Shown here: positions 13,001 through 28,000 of the stretch, piece after piece | How the letters are laid out: every line of letters begins with the position of its first letter | Position numbering within the stretch: the first letter of the stretch is position 1 | Origin: Trileptium ribeirensis | Lineage: Eukaryota > Nematoda > Enoplea > Enoplida > Thoracostomopsidae | Direction of reading: 5' to 3' | Length of the DNA: 64,000 nt | NCBI GenBank assembly: GCA_030248225.1 | Contig: JASANE010020434.1 | Location: 1-64,000 of the forward strand | Translations under genes and position numbers: made by a program | The notes under the pieces: model-generated | Seen by the model: only the letters and a program-made list of their open reading frames with translations | What the model was told of the DNA's origin: nothing | Database searches by the model: none

Positions 13001-16000
13001 AAATTTTGTGGTCCATGAACATGGGTAGTGTACACATTATGTCTCATAAACATAAGTGAAGTTTTAGACGGAGGTCTAACAACATGAGTGGTTCAGCTCC
13101 TATTTATGACCTACAATGTGGGTTACGTTGCAGGAATGCCAAAATCGACTATGGCATACCGCAGATAAAAAGAATGGCGAAGAGGGTCAATTGTATTTAG
13201 CTTTTTGCTTATAGCCATTTCGGATTCAGCTGTTTTATTCCAATAGCAATTAATGTTATTCTTTTTGAATTGCAAATTAAACTGTAACACACGGCTGGAA
13301 AATACAATTTATGCTGCATCCGGATGGAGGGAATTACGAATAAATTCTACGCCTGTAACACGGAGTGGTATAGCTTAAAATATCGACGAACTGTAAAAAC
13401 CCAAAGTCAAGGTTCATTAAGTTGTTAGTCACGCTGTTTAATCGTAATATCAAAAGTGGCTTATGAAAATGTTGTGCAATAATATGACAAAGTTCCATCG
13501 GTTGCTCCTGGCATTATGCTTTTTAGATAAATATTTTTGTCATTTATACTTAGGTTGTTCCAAACCACTTTCGTTTAGGCTCAGACACTACCCCTCCGCG
13601 CGAAGTGCCGACCTTCTTTTCGCTGATAGGTCGTTCAACATCCCTGGCGGGTCCGCAGGCACCGGCTCATAAACATCCAAGGGGCCGCACCCGCCCTGCA
13701 CCCCCCAATGACTCACCTACGCCCCTCAAAGAGACATCGGAGCTCGAGCATATATTTATTACGGTGTTGTCCCTCATTGTGTCTTAGAGTTTAAAGCACA
13801 ATATAACAGATTTAATTAACTAAGCTTTAAAAACGCAAGTCAAACATACGAATGTGAAATTTAATATCAAGGGAGTCTTGTACTGTAAGGTTGCTTAAAG
13901 TTGCCACAAAATAATGATATAATCATAAGATATACTTTAGGATGAAACTGTCATAGACCATAAAAATTGTTCTTTCGGTTAGACTGTGATTAAATTAGAC
14001 GTTTTGGTTAAATGTCGATTTTAGAAGTGTCAACTTTTTGTAAAGCTAACTATTTCGAAATTTATAACTTTCTACAAATGATTTTTTTTATTTTAATAAT
14101 TAAAAATATATATTATTTTACTCTTTACGCATGTTTAGGTAAATTTCCGTGGTACGGCGAGCAATGTCCTTCAACAATTGCTACAACGTATTCGTCTGGC
14201 AGTTATCCTGACCAAAAAATTGTAAGCTTAGCAAAAATACAGTTCACAAGTTGTACAAGTTTTAATACATAGTGTAACGAGAACCTATAATTGTGTTCGC
14301 AACAGCAGCCATATGTAGATCACATCCTGGTCCTGATTATTTTAGTAAATCCAGTTATAATTCAGTGACAATTATGCAGATCACATCATGGTCCTGATTA
14401 TTTTAATAAAGTCCAGTTATAAATCGCTAAGAATTATGTATATCACATCCTGGTTCTGATCATCTTGTTAAAATCCAGCTATAAATCGCTGAGCATTATT
14501 GTAGATCACATACTAGTGCTGATAATTTTAGTAAAATCCAGTTATAAATCACTGAGAATTATGTAAATTACATACTGGTCCTGATAATATTAGTAAAATC
14601 CAGTTATAAACCACTGAGAATTATGTAGATCACATCCAGTTGCTGATCATTTCAGTGAAACCCAGTTGTAAATCACTTTACAACAATTTGACGAAAGGCA
14701 CAGTGTAACTGCATATTTGTTGTACTGTTATTTATCATACAGAGGAAGTACAATATATAGTTTTTGGTTGCCGACGCCAAAAATTATTTACCAATTATAA
14801 GCAGTGTGAAAGGCATGAAATAATCGTGATGGATTGTGTAGATAACTAAACCATCGTATTCAGCGTAAAAGCCTATTTATATTATTCTATATGCAGTGCA
14901 TGCAATGCTTAACCAAACAAATTAAGACAGGCTACACTCTGCAAATAGGGTCCGTCGAACTTAAACTTTTGAGATCCCTAAAAAGCTATAATATCGTCAA
15001 GTTTGACGCTAGATTGTGAACCCACTGCACACTCGTTTGAAGTCAAACATGAAGAAATTAGTAAAACGGCGACAAAAGGCAAACGGGAGTGGCAAAACTG
15101 TTGTTCAGCAAAGCTGCAAGTATCGATAAGCTAATTTAGCGTAGTGGCCTTTGTTTTTTACGCTTCTGTAGCTAAATATGGGCTGCGCAACACGTGTGCC
15201 CACATGGCCAGATTTGGCAAAGAATCTTTAAGGACCACCAGTTTTGTGGCATTTTGATCCAGAAAATCGAATCGGAACACTTAGCGTTCAACTAAACGGC
15301 GTAGTGTCATTACCGTTGCGATCGAACAAAAATTTTAAATTCGAAGATGAATTATGAATTACGCCGAAAAAAATTTCACGACTCTCTCCATGCTTCGTTC
15401 GCTGCCGGTGAATTATTTTCCAACAAACGCTCCCCTTATGCGTATGGATAAAACAAAAATACTTTTTAGGCACAAATTTTACAAGGGAAATTTTTTACAA
15501 ATTTTTGACCGTGAACTTTGGTGTCATAAAACGTGCAGAAAAATTTGTTCTTTCAAAAATGTCCGATTAAAAAGATATTACATGTTTGATTTCACTTTAA
15601 GAAGTTCAGCTTTATATAGCGGATCAAGGGTATATTTAGGGTTTTTTTAAAAATTGTACATTTCAAAAATTTGGTCATTTATAACAGCGAGTGTTCATTT
15701 TTAAGCATGACTGGTCTATTTTACAACTAGCTATGACCGCTTAGATATGCGCTTATACGTAACCAAACTAGCATATATTACATAGGTATATGTGGGTATA
15801 TTACGTACGTATATGTGGGTGTATTACTTAAGCTATATATACATCATAACATGCCTGGTGTACTGCTTTACATTTGAATAATAGCTTATGAACATTGTGA
15901 GTCATACAGTCATAAGTATTGCAAACAAAACTAGGTTTCGAACGATGGTATTCGTGGTGTTAAATGTTCCTGATATTTTATATGGCATTTTTAAAATTTG

Positions 16001-19000
16001 GTGTTCATTTATAAGAAACTGTGTTCAAAAGAAAATATTTTTGACCAAAAAAAACTGGGTATAATAACATACATAACAATAATCTTTACAATATAAGTTA
16101 CATATATTTATAACATTTTGAAGTTTGACATTTTAGACTTGTTTTAGGTTATAAAATTTCAATCTTTAAAGTTTTATATTTTAAGCATTGCGTTTGAACT
16201 GCTGTATTTTATCGTTACTACACATGCCTTTGTTTTTCATATATGTCATCTTGTTTCAGGCAACAACAGATATTCGCGGCGTGTGTACTGAAGACCATTC
16301 CGGAACATCTGCATCTGCACCATTTGCTGCTGGTATTGTTGCCTTAGGATTAGAAGCCAAGTAAAACAGTATAGTTCTTTTGCTAATTGCTGGTCGAAAT
16401 GGCATGAATTCACGTTATATTATGCCCTTCATTTGTAACTTAGGCCTCAACAGTTACCATAGCACCGCAAAGTGGAACTATTCGAACTCACATCACATAT
16501 CGAAAAGATATAATGTCTGGGGTAACACCTCACTAGGTCAATTTTGAATTAGATCGACAAATTGTTTTAGTTTTGTTTTGAACTTCCATCAATGCTGTTG
16601 GAACAAACGTATAGTTGTCTTCTTGCTGTAATTCTGAGGTCAGCAGTATAGGCCGGTTAGCCCACTCCGTATAAATTTTATAGTCGTATAACATCAAACC
16701 TTAACCGTATATTATTATGACACTTACTATTTATTTTGTCGATGGTAAGCGCTCATCCAATCTTAGTAGTATTTCGTAAGCGAGGGTTAAGCAGAGCGAG
16801 AGTGGTTGCATTTTTAAATTATCGTTTTGTTTAATCGCATGTAACAATCTGTGATTAATGTGTATACCACCTCTTGAACACTGAACCCATTGAAAGTCCT
16901 TAAACTTCGTCGATTCTAAGCCCATCGAAAATTTCTGACAACGCATAAAATATTTGTGATGGCCTCTAGATAACGAAACCATCGTATAGCCTACCGGAAA
17001 CCCTCTATAAACAAACTTAATGACGTGTACGCTACGTGTACAATGAAACAACTGACAATCAGACAAACTATATTCCCGGAATTGTGTTTATTGAACCCTG
17101 AAACCATCGAAAAGCTATGAGAAGATGTGAGATATACACGCTGGACTCTTGATTACCAAACATTATATTCAGCATACCGAAAAAACCTCTATATAGGCTG
17201 TTTTTGAGGCCATGTACCGAACTATTGAAGGCCGATTATATTGTGGTAATCGGGTTCATTGACCCCATACTCAATGAAAACGTGTGGAATGGCATAAGGT
17301 ACTCATGCTGGATTTTACATAACCAAACCATCGTATTCAGCCTACCGGAAACTTATATACACATTTCTTGATGAATGGTACGCCGTACATAACCAAACCA
17401 TTTAAGACAGACTATAATCTGGAAATTGATCTCTTTGACCTAAACAAATCGAAAACTTGATTGTAGATAACTAAATAATTGTATTTAGCCTTCGGAAATA
17501 CCTAGATATATAACATTTTTGACGCCCTGCACTCAGTATATATAATGAGATAAATGAAAAGGCACTACAATGTGAAATCGGGTACATCATCCGTAAAACC
17601 CTCGAAACCTTTAAATGTAGTCAAGTTGTACTCTAGGTAGCAAAACCATCGTATCCAACGTGATTACCTAACAGGCACTCCTTGTTAGGTAAAAACAAAC
17701 AATAACACGGAGAAATTTGAAAAATCTCTATATCTGGCAGATGGTCAATGCACCATATTCGGGCACACCATAAAAAGTCGTGGAAGAAATGTTGTAGATC
17801 TCGATGAGTTGATTCTGTGCGGCGGCCACCATTCTTCAATGCGAAGCCTGTGTCGCGAGATGTGGGCATCGAAAAAACAGTACCCGTATGGCCAGATATG
17901 GCGAAGAACCCTTAAAACATTTTTTTGCCATTGTGATCAGGACGATGGGGTCAGCGCTGTTCGCGTTCAACTAAAGGGCACAACATTCATCACTTTTGCT
18001 ATCAAACACAAAATTGTCATGATTTCTCCATAGCGCGCTCAGTCCGAAACTCAGCTCGCTTCGCTCGCTCCGTTTCAATTATATTATCATTCTAATTTCT
18101 AGCCCTGAGCTGACATGGCGTGACGTGCAACATATTGCAGTATGGACTTCAGAGCCTGCTCCGTTAATTAACAATTCTGGTTGGTCAAAAAATGGTATTG
18201 GATTGTACGCTAATGAAAGGTATGGATATTTATTATATTTTTGTACTAACAGTGAATGGTTGTATTTTGACAAGAACATGATAGACTTTACAATCGTTGT
18301 AATAACAGGTTGGATATACTGCAATCTTCTTGACCCCGAAACTGTAGCTTCAATAGGGTCTTTGGAGGTTTTAGGATATTTGCTCGTTATTGGCTGATTT
18401 TCCGAGACGTTTCCCTTTTCCTGATGGGAACATTGACTATAAAACCAGTATAGATTCTGCATAAAAATATTGAAATATCAACGATCAATATTGAGCCGGC
18501 TTTTCTAGAGTATTAGAATTGAGGCGAAATAGATCATGCCTACTTAGTTTACATGGTAAATCCTAACAAGACCGCGCTTTTTTCAGGAGCCTATAATTAA
18601 CTCGTGATTAACTTCTAAACTGTCCCCAGGCCTTAGCATTCTTTTTAGCCTTATTCATGCTGTGTTTCTATATATATATAATTGTTGTGTATGTTATTGT
18701 GAAACCTGTAACACAACTGCAATAATCCTATTCTAGTCCACAATGAAAGTACTATGCCCATGATGCAAGAAGTTTTTCGTCTTCTCTTATGTACACAATG
18801 AATTCCCTAGATACACTGTATACAATTATTTCATTAGAACTTCCTTCTCTATGTGAAAAATTTTATCACTGCCGCTGTTTCGCTAAATACCGAACCTCCA
18901 AGCCCCAAACTGTAATAAGATAATTTCCCGAGCTTCACACGTACAGGTGATTTCTCTGATTATTTTTAAATTTCCAAACTGAACTTTTCAAATTTTAAAA

Positions 19001-22000
19001 GCAGGTTTTGGTCTAAAACTGAACAAAAGAAACCAAAGAAAGACATCATAAAAGGTCCGGTGTTTTGTGACTATAGCTTTAGCAAAATATCAGTTTATCA
19101 CACAGCATACGAAAACGTTTGACCTGGAGCTGTTGTCAAGAAAGCCAGCTGTGCATAGATAGTTTACGGCAAATTTTAAGCATATGCTTTTATGTTTGTG
19201 TGATCCTGTATACAATTTAACGTTAATAAGGCACACATATTCGTTTACGTAGTCGACATTTCATGTAAGTATACTGTTCAACTAATGTCAGGAAATAACT
19301 GTGTTGTAACTTCTTATAATGAAACTCATTTCTTTGATTATCAACCCAAATATCTTTGTTATATTATCGTAGTGATAGGGATTTTATTTATAGCCATCAT
19401 ATTTTTGTCAAGCACACAACAAACCACTACAAAAGTATCTAAAGCGACAAAACTTTCATCTCCTAATCTCGGTTTGTCTTGGTCGGCCGGTTGAAAATGG
19501 TGTTTTAGCCTCTGAAAAAATATGTGTTGTATCATCGCTTAAAAAACATTCCAGCCTGTAGTACCATAAACTCAAAGTTCGCAGAGCAACCGAAAAATAA
19601 ATAATCGTGTGAAGCACCGCAGTGTGTTTCCATAAAACCTTCAGAACATTTTGGAATATTGAGGTATTTGTTTCGCAAAAGGAAACCGGGGCTTTTATGC
19701 TTTTATAAAGCATGTTATATATGTTTAAAGTAGTATATGGATCCCGACTCCACAACTACTGTGATAATTCAGTCAGCACTGTTTGATCGACAGACTGCGA
19801 CAAATATAAAATATAATAGGAGCTAGAAAATGATGAAACATGGTTGCTTAAAAAGATAAACGGGTTGTAATAAAAACCAAACAATTACAATATGATTGTC
19901 CATAACGCTTTCCTAGTGGTTTTCCCAAGCTCTTAAGGAAAATGCCGAAAAGAATCCCGGTTAAAAGGCAATAAAAACTTTAAGCCAAAAGGCACTTATT
20001 CATGAAGTACATCAGTGCGTCATTGTTATCGAAGTTTGTTTACAGCGCAATGAATATGGCGTGAGCAAAACTGGCTGTGTTTTCATATATGTTATAGATT
20101 CCCATAAGGTTAAGGGATTACCATCCTAAAGATCGAACCCCTGCCACCCCTCCCACCATAGGCCGGGCGATAATTTTAGGAGTTATATATGGGTAAAATT
20201 AAGAAATTTTGAGAAAAAACGAGAGAAAATGTGGAAAATTATCAGAAAAAATTGAGGAACATTGGAAAATATTCAAGTTATTCCCTGCCGCACATTCCCA
20301 ATCCGCCGCACCGTTTCAACCACATCGTAGGCCCTGCGGGAACCACCTACTCCGTATGACAAAGGATATTGGGCACCTATGATGTTTATTTATATATAAT
20401 TTGTCTATTCGCTCAAATGTGAGTTTTATTCAACTTACATTAGAGTAATTTTCCTCAAAATTTTACATAAATTATGTAAAATCTCTATCATTATAGAAGT
20501 TTCATTTCTAGCTTTTTTTAATAATATGCTGTTTTAAAATAAATTTATATAAATTATTTTTTTTGCTAAGCTATCGAAAAAGGCATGTATCTATGCCGAA
20601 CACATTCACAGTAAGCAACTTCCTCGCAGTGCAAATCATGTAGTAAACGAGATTCAGCATCGGTAATCCTATTTTGGTTTTATATGCAATTGGATTACCC
20701 ACAACTTCTTCAGAAATGGACACGCCGTGCTCAGAACGAGTTGAGACATATAAACCAGGAGGTTCATCTTCTTGAAATAAGTTATTTCTTTTCAAAGTTT
20801 TGAGCCTAAAAACGACGTGACTCTGTTGGCGTCGTTGGTTTGATAACATAATGATCATTGGTCACAAGCTGTAAATATCATAGCTGCCGTAATTGACCAG
20901 AACGCATGGTAAAGCGATAACTGCTGCGTTGAGTACTCAACGGTATTCACTGCGTCCACAAAGCGATAATCACAGTAATTCATGCAAAATTTTAGCGAAC
21001 AAAGATATATACCACTGATTGTTAGCATTGCAAATCATTCAGTTGATTTTAATGTGAATCCTGCACTATAAGATATATGCATTGCATAGTTAAACTGTTT
21101 TATGACTTGTAAAATTCTGCCAATTATAAATACACACAGTTGGGATTTCTGAGTTTTATATTTATTTATTTATACATTCGTAATACCGTGTTTTGCTTCA
21201 AAAAACCTTGCGAATATAAAACACACTCATTTTCGAAATGTTGAAAATCCTCGTGAATGTTCGGACATACAAACTGCTGTTTTCACCGACGTATCGAATG
21301 TACAGCATTCACAGCGTTGCCATCGACCGCTACCAGAACAACAGCATTCACGGCACATTTGGCCCATGAATGGTTTTGTGAGATCGGTACCTTGAATAAT
21401 TATTATATATGTTAATATTATGATGCCACAAAACTTTACTAACTGAACTTTCGGCCTTTGTATCAACCTTAGACAAAGCATAAGACTAAGTCGCGAGTTG
21501 GCATCCCCAGCCCAACTGCCAGCGCTTATCTGTTCGCTTTTAACGAAATAATGTTTCGACACTCAGCTTAATATTGGCCGACTTGACCATTAATATATTT
21601 CTTATGAGCTCGTGATGACATGATCATAGGTGGATGTGGTCAATCGTGCGTAAGCCGTTCCCCCGCCCCCGTCGCAGTTAGGCCAACCATAGATCTTTGC
21701 AATTTTAGTATGGCTTAAATTTTTCCAATTTTTGTTAATTTTCCCCAATTTTTGCTAAAATTTTGATCCATCTTTGCTCACTTGCCGTAATTTTTGCCAA
21801 AACTTCTCCAATTTTTGGCAGTTTTTTCAATATTTTCGGCGCGCGTTCAACGCAGGAGGAAGGAGTTGCTGAGTCTTCGGGCAAGTTGGTAAATATGGCT
21901 TGAGCTTGAGGAGTGAGTAACCCCTACCAGTCTTTGAACACCTATGTCATTTGCAGCCCCTGTTACAGTTTCTTGGATATCCGCATATACGCCTCCCCGT

Positions 22001-25000
22001 TACAGTTTTTTAGATCCCAGCATATGCGCCCACCGTCGCAGTTTGTTGAATCCGCCACTAGACGTGCCACTGGGTAAGAAATTGTAAATCGTAGCTACAG
22101 CAATACAGGATATAGGTTTGGATGCCAAAAATTAAAAAACATTAACTGGTTTGGTTGTGCAATTTGATACTACACTTTGAACAACAAATTATATCTGCGG
22201 CATATGTCCCCATAACAGGGGAGGGGGAGAGGGTCATCTAACATCCTCCGGCGAAGCGGCGAAAGCGCGCGTAAAATTTTAGCAACTATAAGCAAAATTA
22301 CAAGAATCATAAGAAAATGGGGCCATTTATGTGGAAAAATCGACGAGAATGAAGAAAATTTCTTCCGCTGCGGAACCCGTTATTCCGGAACCTTCTACTG
22401 CCTTAAGCGATCAAACCATTAGATACCTATGATCTACGGGTTTTAGACTTTTACGATTACTCTACATTTTATATATTTTTGGTTCAAACTAAATTTTAAT
22501 GTTTAAATTTGCGGATACTTTAGCTGCATAAAACTCTGGCTTTAATTTATGAAGTGATTAAAGCCATATGATAAATGTGAGTATGTATATATAATTAACG
22601 TAAGCCACGCAAAGAATAAAAAGGTATCAAAAAAAATTTTTAATAATGTGATCTGTATACGAAACGCTTCGCAATATCAAGTCCCAACTACTTTGCAAAT
22701 TTGAAAATATTGAACAAGTCACTATAAACTACATTAAAAAACTTCGCAAAAACGAATAAAACACACAGGCCTAGCCTAAATTCAAATTCGTGGCAAATTT
22801 AATATCATAATTAGGCAGGCTGTTTGACATACGTATATTAAGAAAAATAGTTGTCGAAATACCTCAAGATCTAGCATAGTTAAAAACCAAACACAAATTT
22901 AATACATTTAAAAGCCACCAAGCTACGTAACGTCTGTTCTTACATTCTATGGAAGATCCGCTTCTATGACTGTTGGAAATTCGTCGTAAGAGACTTTAAA
23001 TTGATGTTCTTCGTAGAACTAAGTCTACAATTTGTAATGATACTCCTGGTGCAATGCTATGTCATTTTAAATATTATCAGCGAATCTTCTTTCACCGCAA
23101 CTTCAGAAATTATCTAGAATTATGACATGTCGTTAGCGGTTGACTCAGCGTAATATTTCGTAAAGGGCTTAGGACTATTATACGGCATACATATATTCAA
23201 GGGTACGTTGAGTATCAATCGTAATGTTTCTTTACATTATACTGCTGAGGTTATTCGATCTCTATATGGACATATCTTCTTACTTACAATCGAGACATTT
23301 TATTTACATCCAAATATAAGTTGCCACTCTAGAGACCTAAGAAAGCTCTTGCAGTTCGGTCATGCACCATAATTGATCTGGAGGGTCTTTGAGATAGTTC
23401 GTACGGCACAAATTTACTATATGTAACACCAAAAGTTAAAAATGCTATTTCTATATTGGTAGGACATCAGAATACTTGCTTTTTTATAAAGCCCGCGAAC
23501 TAGCTTTATGCTGCTGCTTTAATAATTACCTGGAGGACAGTCTGTGTAGCATGATTTGTCGGATCGTTTCACTCGTAGCGACGCTTTATCTTCTAAATTT
23601 TCTGCGACATCGGAAGTAACTACAGTTGTCGAAATAAGCTCAATTGTCAGCAGTAACAACGATGCCCGTAATAAAGTTGTGATCCCTAAGACAGTATATA
23701 ATAATCATGCAACAAGTTTACCTATATATCTGACCCGGTGTGTAACATTTAGACCGTATCATCTTAAACAGCAGAGAAGCGTTTTGAAAGTAGGCCTTCA
23801 TCCTCCTATGCATGGACTCAATCCTCTGTAAAACAGCGGCCCAAACATCCTCTGACGGGTCAATATAGTAACAAACACTAAGTATAAGAATCATAGGTGC
23901 TTAATAGAAGGGGAGGAAGGTTTATCCTGCCTGTGCCCGTGGTATCCCTCAGCACAAAGCACCGACCCCAACACATGTCGGCTGCCCGCCGCACTGAAAG
24001 CTGAGAGTACAGTGTCATGTTGTTCTTCACTTTTTGGTTCATATTGGTTCCGAATGAAAGTTTATACTCATATCGAGCAAAATGTTATCCAGCTTAGCTC
24101 AACAAGCTCCGCAAATTAAATCGCACTCACACGGAATAGTAGATATTTTACAGTTAAAAACGACGATAAATCTTTACGCAAAAATTAATGAATTTTAAAT
24201 CAAATATTTTATCATAAATAATGAAGGAATAAGGGAATACATAGCTGAAAATTTGGACATACGCATTGACATAGCCAAAAAGCAACGATCCGAACAAGTC
24301 CAAATGCCTGAAATTTGCACCAGACAGATTTAGATATCCCCGAGAGCGAAACGAAGTAAACAGCCATTAAATAAAAAAATTGGCTTAAATTGCATAACAG
24401 ACGTGCAGCGGACGCGCAAAATAGAAGCCTTGCAAAAGTTCTACCCAAATATCTCCTTCGTGCACTTCTAAAGAATCATTCATGTTCGAAATACTAAGAA
24501 GCCTTTCTGCTAGATTGTCTGTATAATTTTAAAGACTACAAAAACTCCGTCGATGTACACAATGACTTGTCTCAGACTCGGATTAGCTGGATCCTAAATT
24601 CTCAAGTCTACCATACCATGTTCGCGTTGTTATTATAATTCAAGTGAGATTGCCGCACTTTTATTAAAAGACCTTACTGTTAGAAGTCATACAAGTCAAT
24701 AACTGTCGCCATAACGATCGAGTGCTTTTTATGCTGATGTTTCAATTATTTAATAACTCCCTACCTAATAGATACCTTGTTTTCTATGATTAAATTATTT
24801 TTATTTTTATTCTTCGAAATATTGTGCCAGCAATGCGCTATGGTTCAATTTTGGTATTTTGGTTGAAACCTCGTAACTGAGTTTTTTCTGTAATTTTGAC
24901 ACTGTAAACAAATTTTAAATAATCTTACCTACTAAGTTCTTCATATTTTGATCCTCTTTCTGCGCTACTTTTGAAGTGCAACTGTATATATAATGGTAAA

Positions 25001-28000
25001 CTATCTGAAAGCATTATTTATAAACATATTAAATCATAGCCGAGGGGGAGGGGGGCTAGCCGGGGTACGTGTGACGGCGGTCCTCCAAAGAGTGGTGATC
25101 AAAAAACTTGATGAAGACCTCCCCACATCGATGACCCATTTTGGGCGACATTACTCCATTGTTGCTAAGTTTCGCCCTAATTTTTTACAAAATTTTGCCT
25201 AAAATTTTATCGTCAGGGTGTAGACCTGGGCTTCGATAGTGGGGATTCGAGGCCTTAGAGGGAGTATCCCCCTGAACTACTACTTCGAAATGTATGTATA
25301 TATTAAACAAAGGTGTATCAGAAAGATGCATTCCCTTAATATTTTTTGGAAGGTTAGAGTTTTGGTATATGAAGCACAATACTGCACAAATACAAGCTAA
25401 ATACCGGATAAAATACAAACGTTAAGTGGAATAAATACCCAAACACATTGTGGTGGCATTAAATGCTTATTAGATTCCGTGTTCAAAGTAACTCACGAAA
25501 TCTCTTCGCAAATTGCCTCATCGTATCGGCAACAAAGTATCCCATCATCTACCTCTAAATTGCCTATAATTTCTACAGTTAAGTAAAACTGTATGATCAT
25601 ATTTAATTAAAAGATATAGTTTAACAAAAAAATGAAAATTTGTGGATATATTTAAGATTAACACACAGATATGCAGAGAATCTGCTGAAATGCTGATATA
25701 AGATTCCGCATCGCCTACTAAAATATTAAAACTCACGTTTCTCAATATAAAAACCCGGTGTTTTCTGTAAATTTGATATAGGTTCAGTTAGTTGCAAATT
25801 AAAATTCGTTCGATGTAATGCAAAAGTTGAAGCCAAAATTTAGGGTGTCTTCTTAAACACACCTTAAATTTTGACCATAGGATACTAAAATTTTTAACCG
25901 GATTATCAATTTAAATAATGCAGTTTAAGCAATAACAAATATATCAGGTTCATATTTTGATAACGACGTATCGCTACCAGTTTCGTTCTACTGACAACAC
26001 ATTTTCTAAAATCGCGCATATAAACCTAGCTTAAATTTTAAAAAATGAGGATAAAGAAATAAAAAGTATAGTTTGCAGATTGAAACTAAGATTTCCTGCA
26101 CTAAAGCATGAGCGATGTCTAAAACAAACTAAACACGGGATACTTTAACATTTTAGTTCAGATTTATTTTAAAAATGTCGATACTTTTGCAGCCGTAGAA
26201 GGGTTTTAAGAGGTATTTAAAAAGGTGGATTCAAATGCAGTTAATTTTCATGAAGCGTGTTAATTTTACGCTTCCCATGTTGCCAACTGAGAAGGAGAGC
26301 GAATTAAACCTCTAAAAGTGAAAAATAATAAGTGAAATAAATAAAATTAATTTTGTGCTTCCCATGTAGCCACATGAGCAGGAGAACGAATTAAACCTAT
26401 AAAGGTGAAAAATAATAAGTGAAATAAATAAAATTAATTTTGTGCTTCCCATGTCGCCACTTGAGCAGAAGAACGAATTAAACCTATAAAGGGGAAAAAT
26501 AATAAGTGAAATAAATAAAATTAATTTTGTGCTTCCCATGTCGCCACCTGAGCAGGAGAACGAATTAAACCTATAAAGGTGAAAAATAATAAGTTAAATA
26601 AATAAAATTAATTTTGTGCTTCCTATGTCGCCACCTGAGCAGAAGAACGAATTAAACCTATAAAGGTGAAAAATAATAAGTGAAATAAATAAAATTAATT
26701 TTGTGCTTCCCATGTCGCCACTTGAGCAGGTGAACGAATTAAACCTATAAAGGGGAAAAATAATAAGTGAAATAAATAAAATTAATTTTGTGCTTCCCAT
26801 GTCGCCACCTGAGCAGGAGAACGAATTAAACCTATAAAGGTGAAAAATAATAAGTTAAATAAATAAAATTAATTTTGTGCTTCCTATGTCGCCACCTGAG
26901 CAGGAGAACTAATTAAACCTATAAAGGTGAAAAATAATAAGTGAAATAAATAAAAGTAATTTTGTGCTTCCCATGTCGCCACCTGACCAGGAGAACGAAT
27001 TAAACCTATAAAGGTGAAAAATAATATGTGAAATCGATAAAACTGTGAAGTGAGTCATAAATATGAGCATTTCAAATTCTAGTCGTACTTGTGTATGGCA
27101 ATGTGAAATGTTTTAAATTTATTAACAACTTTTTTGTGGAACTAAAAATCCGAAGAACCGAGTAAAAGCTACAAAATTCGTTTCATACTGAACTTTTTGG
27201 TCATAGTTTAAGAACATCTTATTTCTTGCACATTTCAGACAAATAATTTTTTACAAAAAGTTTTCAACTATATATAAAAATTAGCCCGATCTTCTAAGTA
27301 TATTTCGAAGTTATTATTTAACTGTTCCATGCTCTCCATTTGCCTGATACTAATTATGCAACTGCTGGCAAAATATGTTTGCCTAGTATCAGGTGTCCGA
27401 TTCCAAAAGTTTTTACAGACTAACAAATCAATTATCAAATAATTAGGTTATACATTTAGACGGATTAATATGTACGGCAAAATCCACAAACTTTCGTAAG
27501 TTTGTTAGGCAAAATCCAAAATTGCGCATAATTTGTGATTGAGTAGAAAATTCGGCACTGTTTATAAAAACCATGCCAGGGACTCTATTTTATTTAATAG
27601 AAAAAAGTTATAAGCTCTTAAATATAAACAAATAGAATTAACTTAACCAACACAGGCAACCATTTGCTTTCCACGCAGCATGTGTGTTCAGGATTAATAT
27701 GTATGGCAAAATCCACAAACTTTCATAAGTTTGTTGGGCAAAATCCCAAACTGCGCATAATTTGTGATTGAGTAGAAAATTCGGCACTGTTTATAAAAAC
27801 CATGTCAGGGACTCTATTTTATTTAATAGAAAAAAGTTATAAGCTCTTAAATATAAACAAATAGAATTTACTTAACCAACACAGGCAACATTTTGCTTTC
27901 CACGCAGTATGTGTGTTTATTGTGTTACTAATGTTATCTGTGTTGGTAAAGCGAAAACAAGCAGTAAATTCGCCCTTACTGAAATCACTGACCATGGCCA

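Larger units (their letters stand above)
9483..14138. other. PCSK1 intron between exons d and e
   Basis: Holds a TAA-flanked MITE (11760-12265), two related GC-richer patches (10384-10462 and 12628-12698) sharing CCACCGGATCA and GACCCGGTTT words that resemble hAT-type ends, and a GC-rich patch at 13555-13750. No host coding sense was recognised. Confidence 0.7.

Noticed and set aside
14314..14682. Regularly spaced repeats that superficially suggest a CRISPR array
   Set aside because: The whole 61-bp unit is conserved, with no unique spacers, and the host is clearly an animal with spliced genes.
20571..21562. Two minus-strand ORFs (20571-20858 and 21227-21562, the second Cys-rich) as a nested gene in the 18-kb intron
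   Set aside because: No domain recognised, no convincing splice connection between them, and lengths possible by chance in this much sequence.
26312..26800. Minus-strand frames with a 29-residue hydrophobic repeat
   Set aside because: Produced by the 87-bp minisatellite, whose length is a multiple of three; composition is that of AT-rich DNA and no start, splice or promoter context exists.
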